This document shows positions 55,480 to 64,000 of a stretch of DNA of 64,000 nucleotides, one piece after another. Below the pieces are notes generated by a model, which searched no databases, was not told where the DNA came from, and saw only the letters and a program-made list of their open reading frames with translations. How positions within the stretch are numbered: the first letter of the stretch is position 1; each line of letters starts with the position of its first letter. Origin of the DNA: Paraburkholderia nodosa (GTDB lineage: Bacteria > Pseudomonadota > Gammaproteobacteria > Burkholderiales > Burkholderiaceae). Location of the stretch: assembly GCF_001718195.1 (NCBI RefSeq), contig NZ_MCNV01000007.1, positions 248,001 through 312,000 on the forward strand, given 5' to 3'. A program made the translations under genes and the position numbers.

Positions 55480-56880
55480 TTATTTACCGGCGGCGAGTTG
55501 CGTCTCGCTCATGTGATGCTTCGCGTCCACGCGGCGCACGAGCAGGTTGCAGATGAAGCCGACCACGAGCAGCGAGGCCATGATGTGCACGGTCATCGTG
55601 TACGCATCGGCCTTCGCCACGCCGTGTGCGACCTGATACGCACGCACGTAGTTCACGAGCACCGGGCCCGCCACGCCTGCCGCGGCCCACGCGGTGAGCA
55701 GACGGCCGTGAATGCCGCCGACGAACGCCGTGCCGAACATATCCGCGAGATACGCGGGCACGGTCGAAAAGCCGCCGCCGTACATCGAGAGAATCAGGCA
55801 GAACGCGAGCACGAAGAACACGATGTTGCCGCTCTGCGCGAACTGCGGCACCGCGTAATAGAGCACCGCGCCGAACACGAAGAAGATGAAGTAGGTGTTC
55901 TTGCGGCCCACCCAATCGGAGGCCGACGCCCACACGAAGCGGCCGCCCATGTTGAAGAGCGAGAGCAGGCCGACGAAGCCCGCCGCCGCGCCGGCGCTCA
56001 CGGTGTCCTTGAAGCTTTCCTGGATCATGACCGAGGCCTGACCCAGAATGCCGATGCCGGCCGTCACGTTGAGGAACAGCACGAGCCAGATCAGGTAGAA
56101 CTGCGGCGTCTTGAGCGCCTGGTCGATATGCACGTGCTGGTTCGACACGAGTTTCTTCGCCACGACGGGCGGGGTCCAGCCCGCCGGCTTCCAGTCCGGC
56201 GCGGGCACGCGGATGGTGATGGCGCCGATCGTCATCGAGATGAAGTAGGCCACGCCGAGCACCACGAAGGTCTGGGCGACGCCCACGCTCGTGTCGCTCG
56301 CGAAATGCTTCATCAGCATGACGGAGAGCGGTGCGGCGATCATCGCGCCGCCGCCGAAGCCCATGATCGCGAGGCCCGTTGCCATGCCGCGGCGGTCGGG
56401 GAACCAGCGGATCAGCGTCGAAACCGGAGAGACATAGCCGAGCCCGAGGCCGATGCCGCCGATCACGCCGTAGCCGAGATAGAGCAGCGCGATCTGATGC
56501 AGATACACGCCGAGCGCGGAAACGAGGAAACCGCCGCCAAAGCAGCACGCCGCGGTAAACATCGTGCGGCGCGGGCCCACGCGTTCGAGCCACTTGCCGC
56601 CGAACGCGGCGGAAAGGCCGAGAAACACGATGGCCAGCGAGAAAATCCAGCCCAGCGTGGTGAGCGACCAGTCATCGGCCGCGGACTGCGTAATGCCGAT
56701 CACCTTCGTGAGCGGCGCGTTGAACACGGAAAACGCGTAGGCCTGGCCGATACACAGATGCACGGCCAGCGCCGCGGGCGGCACCATCCAGCGCGAAAAG
56801 CCCGGCGGGGCGATGGTCGCCTCTTTGGAAAAGAAAGGTGCGCTTTGCGCACCGCGCGTCGAATCTGCAACGCTGCTCAT
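55480..56880 (-). CDS. OFA-family MFS transporter
   Basis: 466 residues, about 12 transmembrane segments. QAYAFSVFNAPLTKVIGITQ, then SPVSTLIRWFPDRRGMATGL and GGRFVWASASDWVGRKNTYF match the oxalate:formate antiporter group, which carries small organic acids. No oxalate catabolic genes are adjacent, so the substrate may be another carboxylate. Start ATG 56880 follows GGGAG. It is the first gene of a two-gene operon. Confidence 0.9.
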   Translation of the reverse strand: MSSVADSTRGAQSAPFFSKEATIAPPGFSRWMVPPAALAVHLCIGQAYAFSVFNAPLTKVIGITQSAADDWSLTTLGWIFSLAIVFLGLSAAFGGKWLERVGPRRTMFTAACCFGGGFLVSALGVYLHQIALLYLGYGVIGGIGLGLGYVSPVSTLIRWFPDRRGMATGLAIMGFGGGAMIAAPLSVMLMKHFASDTSVGVAQTFVVLGVAYFISMTIGAITIRVPAPDWKPAGWTPPVVAKKLVSNQHVHIDQALKTPQFYLIWLVLFLNVTAGIGILGQASVMIQESFKDTVSAGAAAGFVGLLSLFNMGGRFVWASASDWVGRKNTYFIFFVFGAVLYYAVPQFAQSGNIVFFVLAFCLILSMYGGGFSTVPAYLADMFGTAFVGGIHGRLLTAWAAAGVAGPVLVNYVRAYQVAHGVAKADAYTMTVHIMASLLVVGFICNLLVRRVDAKHHMSETQLAAGK

Positions 56881-57330
56881 GGGATCTCCCGAATCGACCA
56901 GAGGTTGAGAGCGCGGGGTAAGCGCTCGCTCTGGTCCCATCCAAAATGGCTGTTGGTAGGCGTGGTCTTTCGTGCTCTTTACATGCGCAAACGCATAGAA
57001 CACTTAATTGCCGCTTGACGGCTGCACGAACCTTAGTCCCCAACCGCCTCCTTGGCAATATGAGGTAAACATACATATGCCCTACAACGGCCCGCGCGCC
57101 GCCGTGTTTCCTCGATTGTTGCGTGCGCAGCAAATCGGTGGGGGGACCTATGACGCCGCGGAGAACGTTGCAGGCGGGCATGTCGTTGCGCGGCCCAGCA
57201 TTTAGACTCAACACTCGATTCAGGGCCCCCTGCGGGCGGTGTGCGGGCCATCCGCTTGACAAGCGGGTTGCATGACTTTTAAGTGGCAGAAGTAGCGCCT
57301 ATCTGCGACCCGCCACCTGCCGAGCCCCCC
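56881..57330. other. Divergent promoter region
   Basis: 450 bp between the OFA transporter and the DUF3857 gene. No gene seen. A consensus-like TTGACA is at 57256-57261 on the plus strand but has no clear -10 partner. Confidence 0.4.
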
Positions 57331-59289
57331 ATGCGCCTCGCTCTCGCTCTTTGCCTAGCCGTGCTCGGCCCCGTCACGGGAACCTTCGCCGCCGACCTGC
57401 GCCCGGGCGTGGCGCAGCTCACGCCAGTGCCCCTCGAAGCGGGCACGCTGAATCCGGCAGGCAGCGCCGCGCAGGCGCCCTACACCAACGAAGCGGAAAC
57501 GCAGACCTTCACCGTCAACGCGGACGGCTCGTACACCAAGCTCGACTCGCTCACGCTGCGCGTGAACACGGAGGCCGGCATCGCACGCGCGGGCCAGTAT
57601 TACGTGTGGTTCAACCGCGAAATGGCCCACGTGGAGGTCCTCGAAGCGTGGACCGAGGACGCCCAGGGCGGGCGACACGACGTGCGCCCCGAGCAGATCC
57701 GCGACGTGCAGGAGGTGCGCTCGTTCGACGCCCCGATGTTCCAGGACGTGCAGGACAAGGTGATCGTGTTCCCCGCCGTGGAGCCGGGCGCGCGCGTGCA
57801 TCTCACGTGGCGCAAGATCCAGCGCGTGCCGCTCGTGCCCGGCTGGTTCAGCGACTTCACGCCGCCCGACCTCGCGCCCACGCACCGCTTTCGCGTGATC
57901 TACGACCTGCCCGCGAAAGTGCCGCTCTACGCCGACGCGCGCGGCTTCACCGTGCTGCCGCCCGCCACGGTGAACGGCCGCACGCGCTACGAGTACCGCT
58001 ACGACAAGTCGAACTTCGAGCGCCTCGAATATGGCTCGGTCGCCTACGTGAGCTACGGCGACCGGCTGATGGTGTCCACCTTTCCCGATTACGCGGCCTT
58101 CGCGACGGTCTATCGCGAGGCGGCGGCGGATCCGACCGTGCGCGACCCGGCCATCGTGCGCCTTGCGCAGACGCTCACGGCGCACGACGATACGCCGCGC
58201 GCCAAGGCGCAAACGCTCTATGACTGGGTGCGCCGCAACATCCGCTACGTGGCGATGAATATCGGGCGCGGCGAGATCGTGCCGCACCACGTAACCGACG
58301 TGCTCGCGAACCGCTACGGCGATTGCAAGGACCACGTCGCACTCTACGGCGCGCTGCTCGGGGCCGTCGGCATCCGCAGCACGCCGGCGCTCGTGAACAG
58401 CGGCACGGTCTACACGCTTCCGAGCGTGCCGGGCTTCGGCGTGATCAATCACGTCATCACCTGGCTGCCCGATCTGCAGATGTTCGCGGACTCCACGGCG
58501 AGCAACATCGAGTTCGGCTATTTGCCGTCGACGGACATGGACCGCGAGGCCGTGCTCGCCGGCGACGGCACGCAGGTCCGCACGCCCGCCACCGCCACGA
58601 CCACGCGCGAGAGCGATCTCGACATCACGGTCGCGCCCGACGGCTCGGCGCGCTTCATCTACCGCTTGCAGTCGGAGGGCTGGTCCGCCGAACAGACGCG
58701 CAGCGTGCTGCGCCTGCAAACGCCCGCGCAGCGCGAGGAGTCGCTGCAATGGGAGCTGCGCAACGCCAACCTGCGCGGCAACGCCACGCTCGCCTCCAGC
58801 CCGCTCGACGCCACGGCGGGTCCGCTCGTGCTCACGCTCACGGGCACCTTCGACGGTTTCGTCGACCCGGAAATGACCACGCCCGTGCCCACGCTCACGA
58901 GCTTCGTGGGCGGGCTCGACGCGAATCTGCGCTACTGGCTCGGCGAATCGCGGCGCACGCAGCCCTTCATGTGCCGCAACGTGGTGGTGACCGAGCGCAC
59001 GCGCATCGTGCTGCCGCCGGGCATGCGCGTACTCGACGTCCCCATGCCGCAGCACGCCGACAACCGTCTCATCGATTTCAGTTCGCACTACGCGCTCGAC
59101 CCGCAGGCGAATGTGCTGCGCGTCACGCGTACGGGTCAAACGCATTTCGCGAGCGACGTATGCAGCGCCGACGATTTCGCGCAGATGCGCCCCGCGTTCG
59201 AGACGATGGCGCGCGACCTTCGCGCGCAGTTGATCGTCAAGCCGTCGGCCCAGGGCGGCGCGCCGGATAGTCCGGCGAGCGCGCAGTGA
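57331..59289 (+). CDS. Exported DUF3857/transglutaminase-like protein
   Basis: 652 residues. A signal peptide (LALALCLAVLGPVTGTFAA) is followed by a DUF3857 beta domain (to about 260), a transglutaminase-like core with Cys in NRYGDCKDHVALYGALL, His in GVINHVITW and Asp in MFADSTASNIEFGY, and a C-terminal beta region. The triad suggests a periplasmic cysteine hydrolase or isopeptidase-type activity; the substrate is unknown. ATG 57331 gives the best signal peptide. Confidence 0.87.
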   Translation: MRLALALCLAVLGPVTGTFAADLRPGVAQLTPVPLEAGTLNPAGSAAQAPYTNEAETQTFTVNADGSYTKLDSLTLRVNTEAGIARAGQYYVWFNREMAHVEVLEAWTEDAQGGRHDVRPEQIRDVQEVRSFDAPMFQDVQDKVIVFPAVEPGARVHLTWRKIQRVPLVPGWFSDFTPPDLAPTHRFRVIYDLPAKVPLYADARGFTVLPPATVNGRTRYEYRYDKSNFERLEYGSVAYVSYGDRLMVSTFPDYAAFATVYREAAADPTVRDPAIVRLAQTLTAHDDTPRAKAQTLYDWVRRNIRYVAMNIGRGEIVPHHVTDVLANRYGDCKDHVALYGALLGAVGIRSTPALVNSGTVYTLPSVPGFGVINHVITWLPDLQMFADSTASNIEFGYLPSTDMDREAVLAGDGTQVRTPATATTTRESDLDITVAPDGSARFIYRLQSEGWSAEQTRSVLRLQTPAQREESLQWELRNANLRGNATLASSPLDATAGPLVLTLTGTFDGFVDPEMTTPVPTLTSFVGGLDANLRYWLGESRRTQPFMCRNVVVTERTRIVLPPGMRVLDVPMPQHADNRLIDFSSHYALDPQANVLRVTRTGQTHFASDVCSADDFAQMRPAFETMARDLRAQLIVKPSAQGGAPDSPASAQ

Positions 59290-59304
59290 GCCGGCGCACG
59301 ACGT

Positions 59305-60348
59305 TCACACGGGCCAGAGCGGTCCTTCCTGCATCGCGCCGATCTGCTCGCGCAGTTCGAGAATGCGCTCTTCCCAGTAGCGCTGCGTGTTGAACCACGG
59401 GAAGGCGGCCGGAAACGCGGGATCGTGCCAGCGGCGCGCGAGCCAGGCCGAGTAGTGGATGAGGCGCAGCGTGCGCAGCGCTTCGACGAGATGCAGCTCG
59501 CGCGGCTCGAATTCGCAGAAGTCCTCGTAACCCGCGAGCAAATCGGCCATTGCACGCGAAGCGCCCGCGCGATCGCCGGGCAAAAGCAGCCACAAATCCT
59601 GGATAGCGGGACCCATGCGGCTGTCGTCGAAGTCCACGAAATGCGGGCCGGCGTCGGTCCAGAGCACATTGCTCGGATGGCAGTCGCCGTGCAGGCGCAA
59701 CGACCGCACGTCGCCCGCGCGCTCGAAGGCCGCCTCCACGCCTTCGAGCGCGAGCGTCACCGCGGCCTGCCATGCTTCGCGCACGTCCTCGGGCACGAAG
59801 CCGTGTTCGAGCAGATACGTGCGCGGCTCGTAGCCGTAGGACTGAATGTCGAGCGTGGGGCGTGCCTCGTACGACCTCGTTGCGCCCACGGCATGAATGC
59901 GGCCGATGAAACGGCCGAGCCATTCGAGCGTGTCGCTGCGGTCGAGATCCGGCGCGCGGCCGCCGCGCCGCTCGAACAGCGAGAAGCGATACCCGTCGAA
60001 CTCGTGCAGCGTGCGCCCTTCGAAGGCGAGCGCAGGCACGGCCGGAATCTCGCGCGCGGCGAGTTCGGCGACGAATGCGTGCTCCTCGAGTATCGCCTCG
60101 TCGCTCCAGCGCTCAGGGCGATAGAACTTGGCGATGAGCGGCGGGCCGTCTTCCACGCCCACCTGGTACACGCGATTCTCGTAGCTGTTGAGCGCGAGCA
60201 TGCGGCCATCCGTGCGGCGCTCGGCCGGGATCAGCACGCCATCGACGGCGTCGAGCACGCATTCGGGCGTGAGGCGCGCGTACGGCGCGGCTTGCTGGTC
60301 GCCGGGACCGGAGGGGCCGCCCGGGACAGGAGAAGGATCGTAATTCAT
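59305..60348 (-). CDS. srkA: Stress response kinase A (YihE/SrkA-like)
   Basis: 347 residues, APH/ChoK-type kinase fold. Nucleotide-binding segment YENRVYQVGVEDGPPLIAKF, catalytic LHGDCHPSNVLW (Asp and Asn), and metal site FVDFDDSRMGP are intact. E. coli SrkA is a Ser/Thr kinase that opposes MazEF-mediated death and envelope stress. Start ATG 60348 has no strong upstream ribosome site, so it is probable rather than certain. Confidence 0.9.
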   Translation of the reverse strand: MNYDPSPVPGGPSGPGDQQAAPYARLTPECVLDAVDGVLIPAERRTDGRMLALNSYENRVYQVGVEDGPPLIAKFYRPERWSDEAILEEHAFVAELAAREIPAVPALAFEGRTLHEFDGYRFSLFERRGGRAPDLDRSDTLEWLGRFIGRIHAVGATRSYEARPTLDIQSYGYEPRTYLLEHGFVPEDVREAWQAAVTLALEGVEAAFERAGDVRSLRLHGDCHPSNVLWTDAGPHFVDFDDSRMGPAIQDLWLLLPGDRAGASRAMADLLAGYEDFCEFEPRELHLVEALRTLRLIHYSAWLARRWHDPAFPAAFPWFNTQRYWEERILELREQIGAMQEGPLWPV

Positions 60349-60482
60349 ACCCGCAATTGTGCCTCTTGCGGGCAGTGCCGGCGAGCAATCGCTGCGCACG
60401 GCAGACATGATGAACACAAACGCGGCGCACAACCCTGCGACGAGACGCAGGGCGCCTCGTCAACGTGTCACACGGCCCAGAC

Positions 60483-60695
60483 TCAGTGGATCTGCGCGCC
60501 GGCGGGCATGACGTGCTCGCCCGTATCGATCAGATCTTCGAGAAAAAAGGGCTCGGTATTGAGCTGCGCCGACGTGCCGGGCTCCCCGGCATACCACGTC
60601 ACCATCGCCATGTCGCCGAGAATGCGCATCACGATGCCGCGCGCACCCTGTGGCACCGCGATATGAACGGAACGGACAATAGAACCGATTTGCAT
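60483..60695 (-). CDS. Small hypothetical protein
   Basis: 70 residues, MQIGSIVRSVHIAVPQGARG, then IVMRILGDMAMVTWYAGEPG, and LNTEPFFLEDLIDTGEHV. Alternating strand-like segments suggest a small beta-barrel (SH3-like). GGGGAAA precedes ATG 60695. Compositional balance and the ribosome site support it as real. Function unknown. Confidence 0.7.
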   Translation of the reverse strand: MQIGSIVRSVHIAVPQGARGIVMRILGDMAMVTWYAGEPGTSAQLNTEPFFLEDLIDTGEHVMPAGAQIH

Positions 60696-61242
60696 GATGT
60701 TTCCCCGTTACCTCGCTACCTTCGCCGGCTCCCTCGAAGGAAGTCCGGTCGGCATGCTGACAAAAAAACCGATGCGCACGATCAGTTGCGCGCGCATCCA
60801 AACCCGCCTCGGGCGACCCGCTCTCGCCGCGCGCTTAAGCACGGCCGGACCCTTGGCAACCCCATTGTTGCCTGTTTGAGCGCGCGAGCAAAGCGAAAAA
60901 ATAGGGGGGTGTATCAACGGCGGCATGCATTTGGCGCCTCGTGCCGCCACAGCCCCGCCCCGCTTCGCTCCCGCATCTTACGAAAACCTGACTGTAACAG
61001 ATGGTAAACCCCATTCTTCGCGACCTTGCTAGGGCAGTCCCTGAAAAAGTACGCTGATGCAAGGTGAGTGGCGCTATAGTCCTGTCCCAACCGTGCACCA
61101 CAAAGGCCCGGCGCAGCACAGGCAAAGACCGCACGCGCGCCACAACAGCCCGCCACGATACCGATAACCTGAACGCTCGCCACCGCGGCCAGACCAGCCG
61201 CGCGAGCCAGACTCCGCCACCAGCGAAGGAACCCGCCGTTCC
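60696..61242. other. Intergenic region upstream of the RND pump gene
   Basis: 547 bp with no supported gene. It lies between divergent genes and should contain both promoters. Confidence 0.4.
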
Positions 61243-64000
61243 ATGTGGATCGTTCGACTCGCGCTCAAGCGCCCGTACACGTTCGTCGTGCTCGCGTTGC
61301 TGCTTTTGATCGTCGGGCCGCTGACGATCCTGCGCACGCCCACGGACATCTTCCCGAACATCGACATTCCGGTGCTCTCGGTGATCTGGACCTACACGGG
61401 TCTGCCCGCCGACGAGATGGAAAAGCGCATCGTGCTCAACTACGAGCGCGGCCTTTCCGTGGCGGTGAACGATATCGAGCACACCGAATCGACGTCGCTG
61501 AACGGCATTGCGGTCGTGAAGATCTTCTTCCAGCCGCATGCCAATATCCAGGAAGCGCTCGCCGAAGTCACGGCGCTGTCACAGGCGCAGTTGCGCTCGC
61601 TGCCGCCCGGCATCCAGCCGCCGTTCATCCTGCGCTACAACGCCTCGACGGTGCCGATCCTGCGCCTGTCGCTGTCTTCGCCGCAGCTGACCGAGCAGGA
61701 ACTGTTCGACTACGGTAACAACTTCCTGAAGACGCAGCTGGCGACCGTGCCGGGCGCCTCCGCGCCGCTGCCCTATGGCGGCAAGCAGCGGCAGATCATG
61801 GTCGACATCAACCAGCGCGCGCTGCAGCAGCACAATCTCTCGCCCATGGACGTGGTGAACGCGATCAGCGCGCAAAACCTCATCCTGCCTTCGGGCACGG
61901 CCAAAATCGGTGCAACCGAATATTCGGTGACGATGAATGCAAGCCCCGAGAGCTTAGCGGGCCTGAACGACATTCCCGTGAAAACCACGGAGAGCGGCAC
62001 GATCTACATCCGCGACGTGGCGCACGTGCGCGACGGCTATGTGCCGCAAACCAATATCGTGCGCGTGGACGGACAACGCGCGTCACTTCTCACCATCAAC
62101 AAGAGCGGCAACACGTCGACGCTGGAGATCGTCGATCGCATCAAGGAAATGATGCCGACGCTGCGCAATCTCGTGCCACCGTCGCTCAATATCGATCCGG
62201 TCGCCGACCAGTCGCTGTTCGTGCGCGCCTCCGTGCAGGGCGTGCTGCGCGAAGCGCTCATCGCCGCCGCGCTCACGGCGCTCATGATCCTGCTGTTTCT
62301 CGGCAACTGGCGCGCCACGCTCATCATCGCGATCTCGATTCCGCTGTCGATGATCACCTCGGTCATCGTTCTCGCGGCGCTCGGCGAGACCATCAACATC
62401 ATGACGCTGGGCGGGCTCGCGCTCGCGGTCGGCATTCTGGTTGACGACGCAACGGTCGCGATCGAGAACATCAGCCAGCAACTGGAGCAAGGCAAGACGC
62501 TGGAACAGGCGATTCTCGACGGCGCGCATCAGATCGCGATCCCCACGCTCGTCTCCACGCTCTCCATCTGCATCGTGTTCGTGCCGATGTTCCTGCTCAC
62601 GGGCGTGGCGCATTACCTCTTCATTCCGCTCGCGGAAGCCGTGGTGTTTGCGATGCTGGCGTCGTACTTCTTCTCGCGTACGCTCGTTCCCACGCTCGCG
62701 AAGTACCTGATGCGCCACCATCGCAAGGCCGCCGACCTGCATCACACGCATGGCGCGACGCGCAATCCGTTCATGCGCGTGCACCTCGCGTTCGAGCGCG
62801 GCTTCGAGGGGCTGCGCGAGCGCTATCGCGGGTTTCTCACGGCGCGCGTGAAGCATCCCGTGTGGTTCGTGGTGGCGTTTCTCGCCTGCTGTGGCGCGTC
62901 GTTGCTGCTCATGCCGTTCCTCGGGCGCGACTTCTTTCCGCAGGTCGATGCGGGCACCATCGCGCTGCACGTGCGCGCGAAGACCGGTATGCGTGTGGAA
63001 GAAACCGCCGTGCTCGTCGACCGTATCGACAAGCGCGTGCGCACGCTGATTCCGCCGGGTGAGCTGCATTCGATCATCGACAACATCGGCCTGCCGGTCT
63101 CGGGCATCAACCTCTCGTACAGCAACACGGGCACCATCGGCACGTCCGACGCGGACGTGCTGATCTCGCTGAACGAGGACCATCACCCCACCGCCGGCTA
63201 CGTGCGCCTCCTGCGGCACACGCTCAACGACGAGTTTCCGGGCGTGCAATTCGCCTTCCTGCCCGCCGATATCGTGAGCCAGACGCTGAACTTCGGCATG
63301 CCCTCGCCCATCGATGTGCAGATCGTCGGGCGCGACGTGGCCGGCAACCGCGCGTTCGCGGCGAAGCTGCTCGCTCGGTTGCGCGGCGTGCCCGGTTTCG
63401 TCGACGCGCGCATCCAGCAGCCCGCGGACCTGCCGCGCATCTTCATCGACGTGGACCGCACGCGCGCGCAGCAGGCGGGCTTCACGCAGAAGGACGTGGC
63501 GAGTGACCTGCTCATCACACTCTCGGGCAGCCAGCAGACCACCCCCACGTTCTGGCTCAACCCGATCAACGGCGTGAGCTACAACGTCGTCACCGAAGCC
63601 CCGCAATACACGATCGATTCGCTGCAATCGCTTGCCAACATTCCGCTCACCGCGAACGGGCGCAGCAACATACTCGGCTCGCTCGCGAGCATGCAGCGCA
63701 TCTCGGGCGACGCGGTGGTCACGCACTACAACGCGCAGACCACCATCGACATTTACGGCACCGCCGACGGGCGCGACCTGGGCGCCGTTTCCGACGACAT
63801 CGCGAAGATCGTCGACCAGACGCGCGGCGAGCTGCCGAAGACGTCGAGCATCAAGCTGCGCGGCCAGGTGCAGACGATGAACGATTCGTTCTCCGGACTG
63901 TTCGGCGGGCTCGTCTTCGCGATCGTGCTCGTGTATCTGCTGATCGTCGTGAACTTCCAGTCGTGGCTCGATCCGTTCATCATCATCACGGCGCTGCCGG
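61243..64000 (+). CDS. RND efflux transporter permease, partial
   Basis: The first 919 codons are present and the C-terminus is cut by the window end. It starts MWIVRLALKRPYTFVVLALL. Two large periplasmic loops and the helix-4 proton-relay motif VGILVDDATVAIENIS identify an RND pump inner-membrane subunit. The C-terminal loop and helices (LFGGLVFAIVLVYLLIVVNF) follow. It is the first gene on its strand, with no membrane-fusion gene upstream; the fusion and outer-membrane partners may follow downstream. The substrate is not predictable. Confidence 0.92.
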   Translation, partial: MWIVRLALKRPYTFVVLALLLLIVGPLTILRTPTDIFPNIDIPVLSVIWTYTGLPADEMEKRIVLNYERGLSVAVNDIEHTESTSLNGIAVVKIFFQPHANIQEALAEVTALSQAQLRSLPPGIQPPFILRYNASTVPILRLSLSSPQLTEQELFDYGNNFLKTQLATVPGASAPLPYGGKQRQIMVDINQRALQQHNLSPMDVVNAISAQNLILPSGTAKIGATEYSVTMNASPESLAGLNDIPVKTTESGTIYIRDVAHVRDGYVPQTNIVRVDGQRASLLTINKSGNTSTLEIVDRIKEMMPTLRNLVPPSLNIDPVADQSLFVRASVQGVLREALIAAALTALMILLFLGNWRATLIIAISIPLSMITSVIVLAALGETINIMTLGGLALAVGILVDDATVAIENISQQLEQGKTLEQAILDGAHQIAIPTLVSTLSICIVFVPMFLLTGVAHYLFIPLAEAVVFAMLASYFFSRTLVPTLAKYLMRHHRKAADLHHTHGATRNPFMRVHLAFERGFEGLRERYRGFLTARVKHPVWFVVAFLACCGASLLLMPFLGRDFFPQVDAGTIALHVRAKTGMRVEETAVLVDRIDKRVRTLIPPGELHSIIDNIGLPVSGINLSYSNTGTIGTSDADVLISLNEDHHPTAGYVRLLRHTLNDEFPGVQFAFLPADIVSQTLNFGMPSPIDVQIVGRDVAGNRAFAAKLLARLRGVPGFVDARIQQPADLPRIFIDVDRTRAQQAGFTQKDVASDLLITLSGSQQTTPTFWLNPINGVSYNVVTEAPQYTIDSLQSLANIPLTANGRSNILGSLASMQRISGDAVVTHYNAQTTIDIYGTADGRDLGAVSDDIAKIVDQTRGELPKTSSIKLRGQVQTMNDSFSGLFGGLVFAIVLVYLLIVVNFQSWLDPFIIITALP

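Noticed and set aside
57256..57284. Sigma-70 promoter before the DUF3857 gene
   Set aside because: TTGACA matches the -35 box but no acceptable -10 box lies at 16-18 bp.

Overview
The window is high-GC DNA of the Burkholderia/Paraburkholderia type (betaproteobacteria). This rests on gene content and order: an rsmI-yraN-diaA-dolP block, an H-NS-like protein with the short C-terminal DNA-binding motif, a DUF4148 protein, a form II CODH-like molybdenum hydroxylase operon, an OFA transporter with its tiny partner, and HugZ. No rRNA is present, so a species cannot be named.

Left flank (1-5.7 kb): a partial unknown gene, an SRPBCC protein, and a co-directional minus-strand cluster (GntR/FCD regulator, polar amino-acid ABC importer, gamma-glutamyltransferase) that probably imports and cleaves gamma-glutamyl or related amino-acid compounds.

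Accessory region (about 5.8-21.0 kb): a SymE-type toxin-like gene and an XRE regulator are followed by the decayed C-terminal end of a tyrosine integrase. An exact 16-bp direct repeat then marks both ends of a ~14-kb island (6958-6973 and 20936-20951); the right copy is the 3' end of a tRNA-Ala(CGC) gene. The island is almost all defence: a MORC/MutL-like GHKL ATPase coupled to a putative Rossmann methyltransferase, convergent with vsr-dcm; then a type I restriction operon hsdR-hsdM-hsdS whose last gene is a SIR2-domain protein coupled by an ATGA overlap; then an open frame broken by one in-frame stop. The GHKL ATPase/methyltransferase pair next to a Dcm-Vsr pair with no visible restriction nuclease is the best candidate for a poorly described system.

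Core block (21-33 kb): cytochrome c, DolP, DiaA, YraN, RsmI, RlpA, an MBL-fold hydrolase, a DEDD-like exonuclease, an Lrp/AsnC regulator, a CDF metal exporter, H-NS, HugZ, an MFS transporter and a LivK-type binding protein.

Metabolic block (33.8-47.2 kb): nitronate monooxygenase, dienelactone hydrolase, amidase, HiPIP, an FAD oxidoreductase, small exported proteins, an EEP-family hydrolase, ferredoxin-NADP reductase, a soluble NarL-type two-component pair and an amino-acid permease.

Right block (47.6-64 kb): a seven-gene operon for a CODH/aldehyde-oxidase-like enzyme and its maturation (coxS-L-M-D-E-G and an XdhC-family gene), an OFA-type MFS transporter with a 42-residue partner, a secreted DUF3857/transglutaminase protein, a SrkA-like kinase, a small unknown protein and the first 919 codons of an RND efflux pump running off the end.
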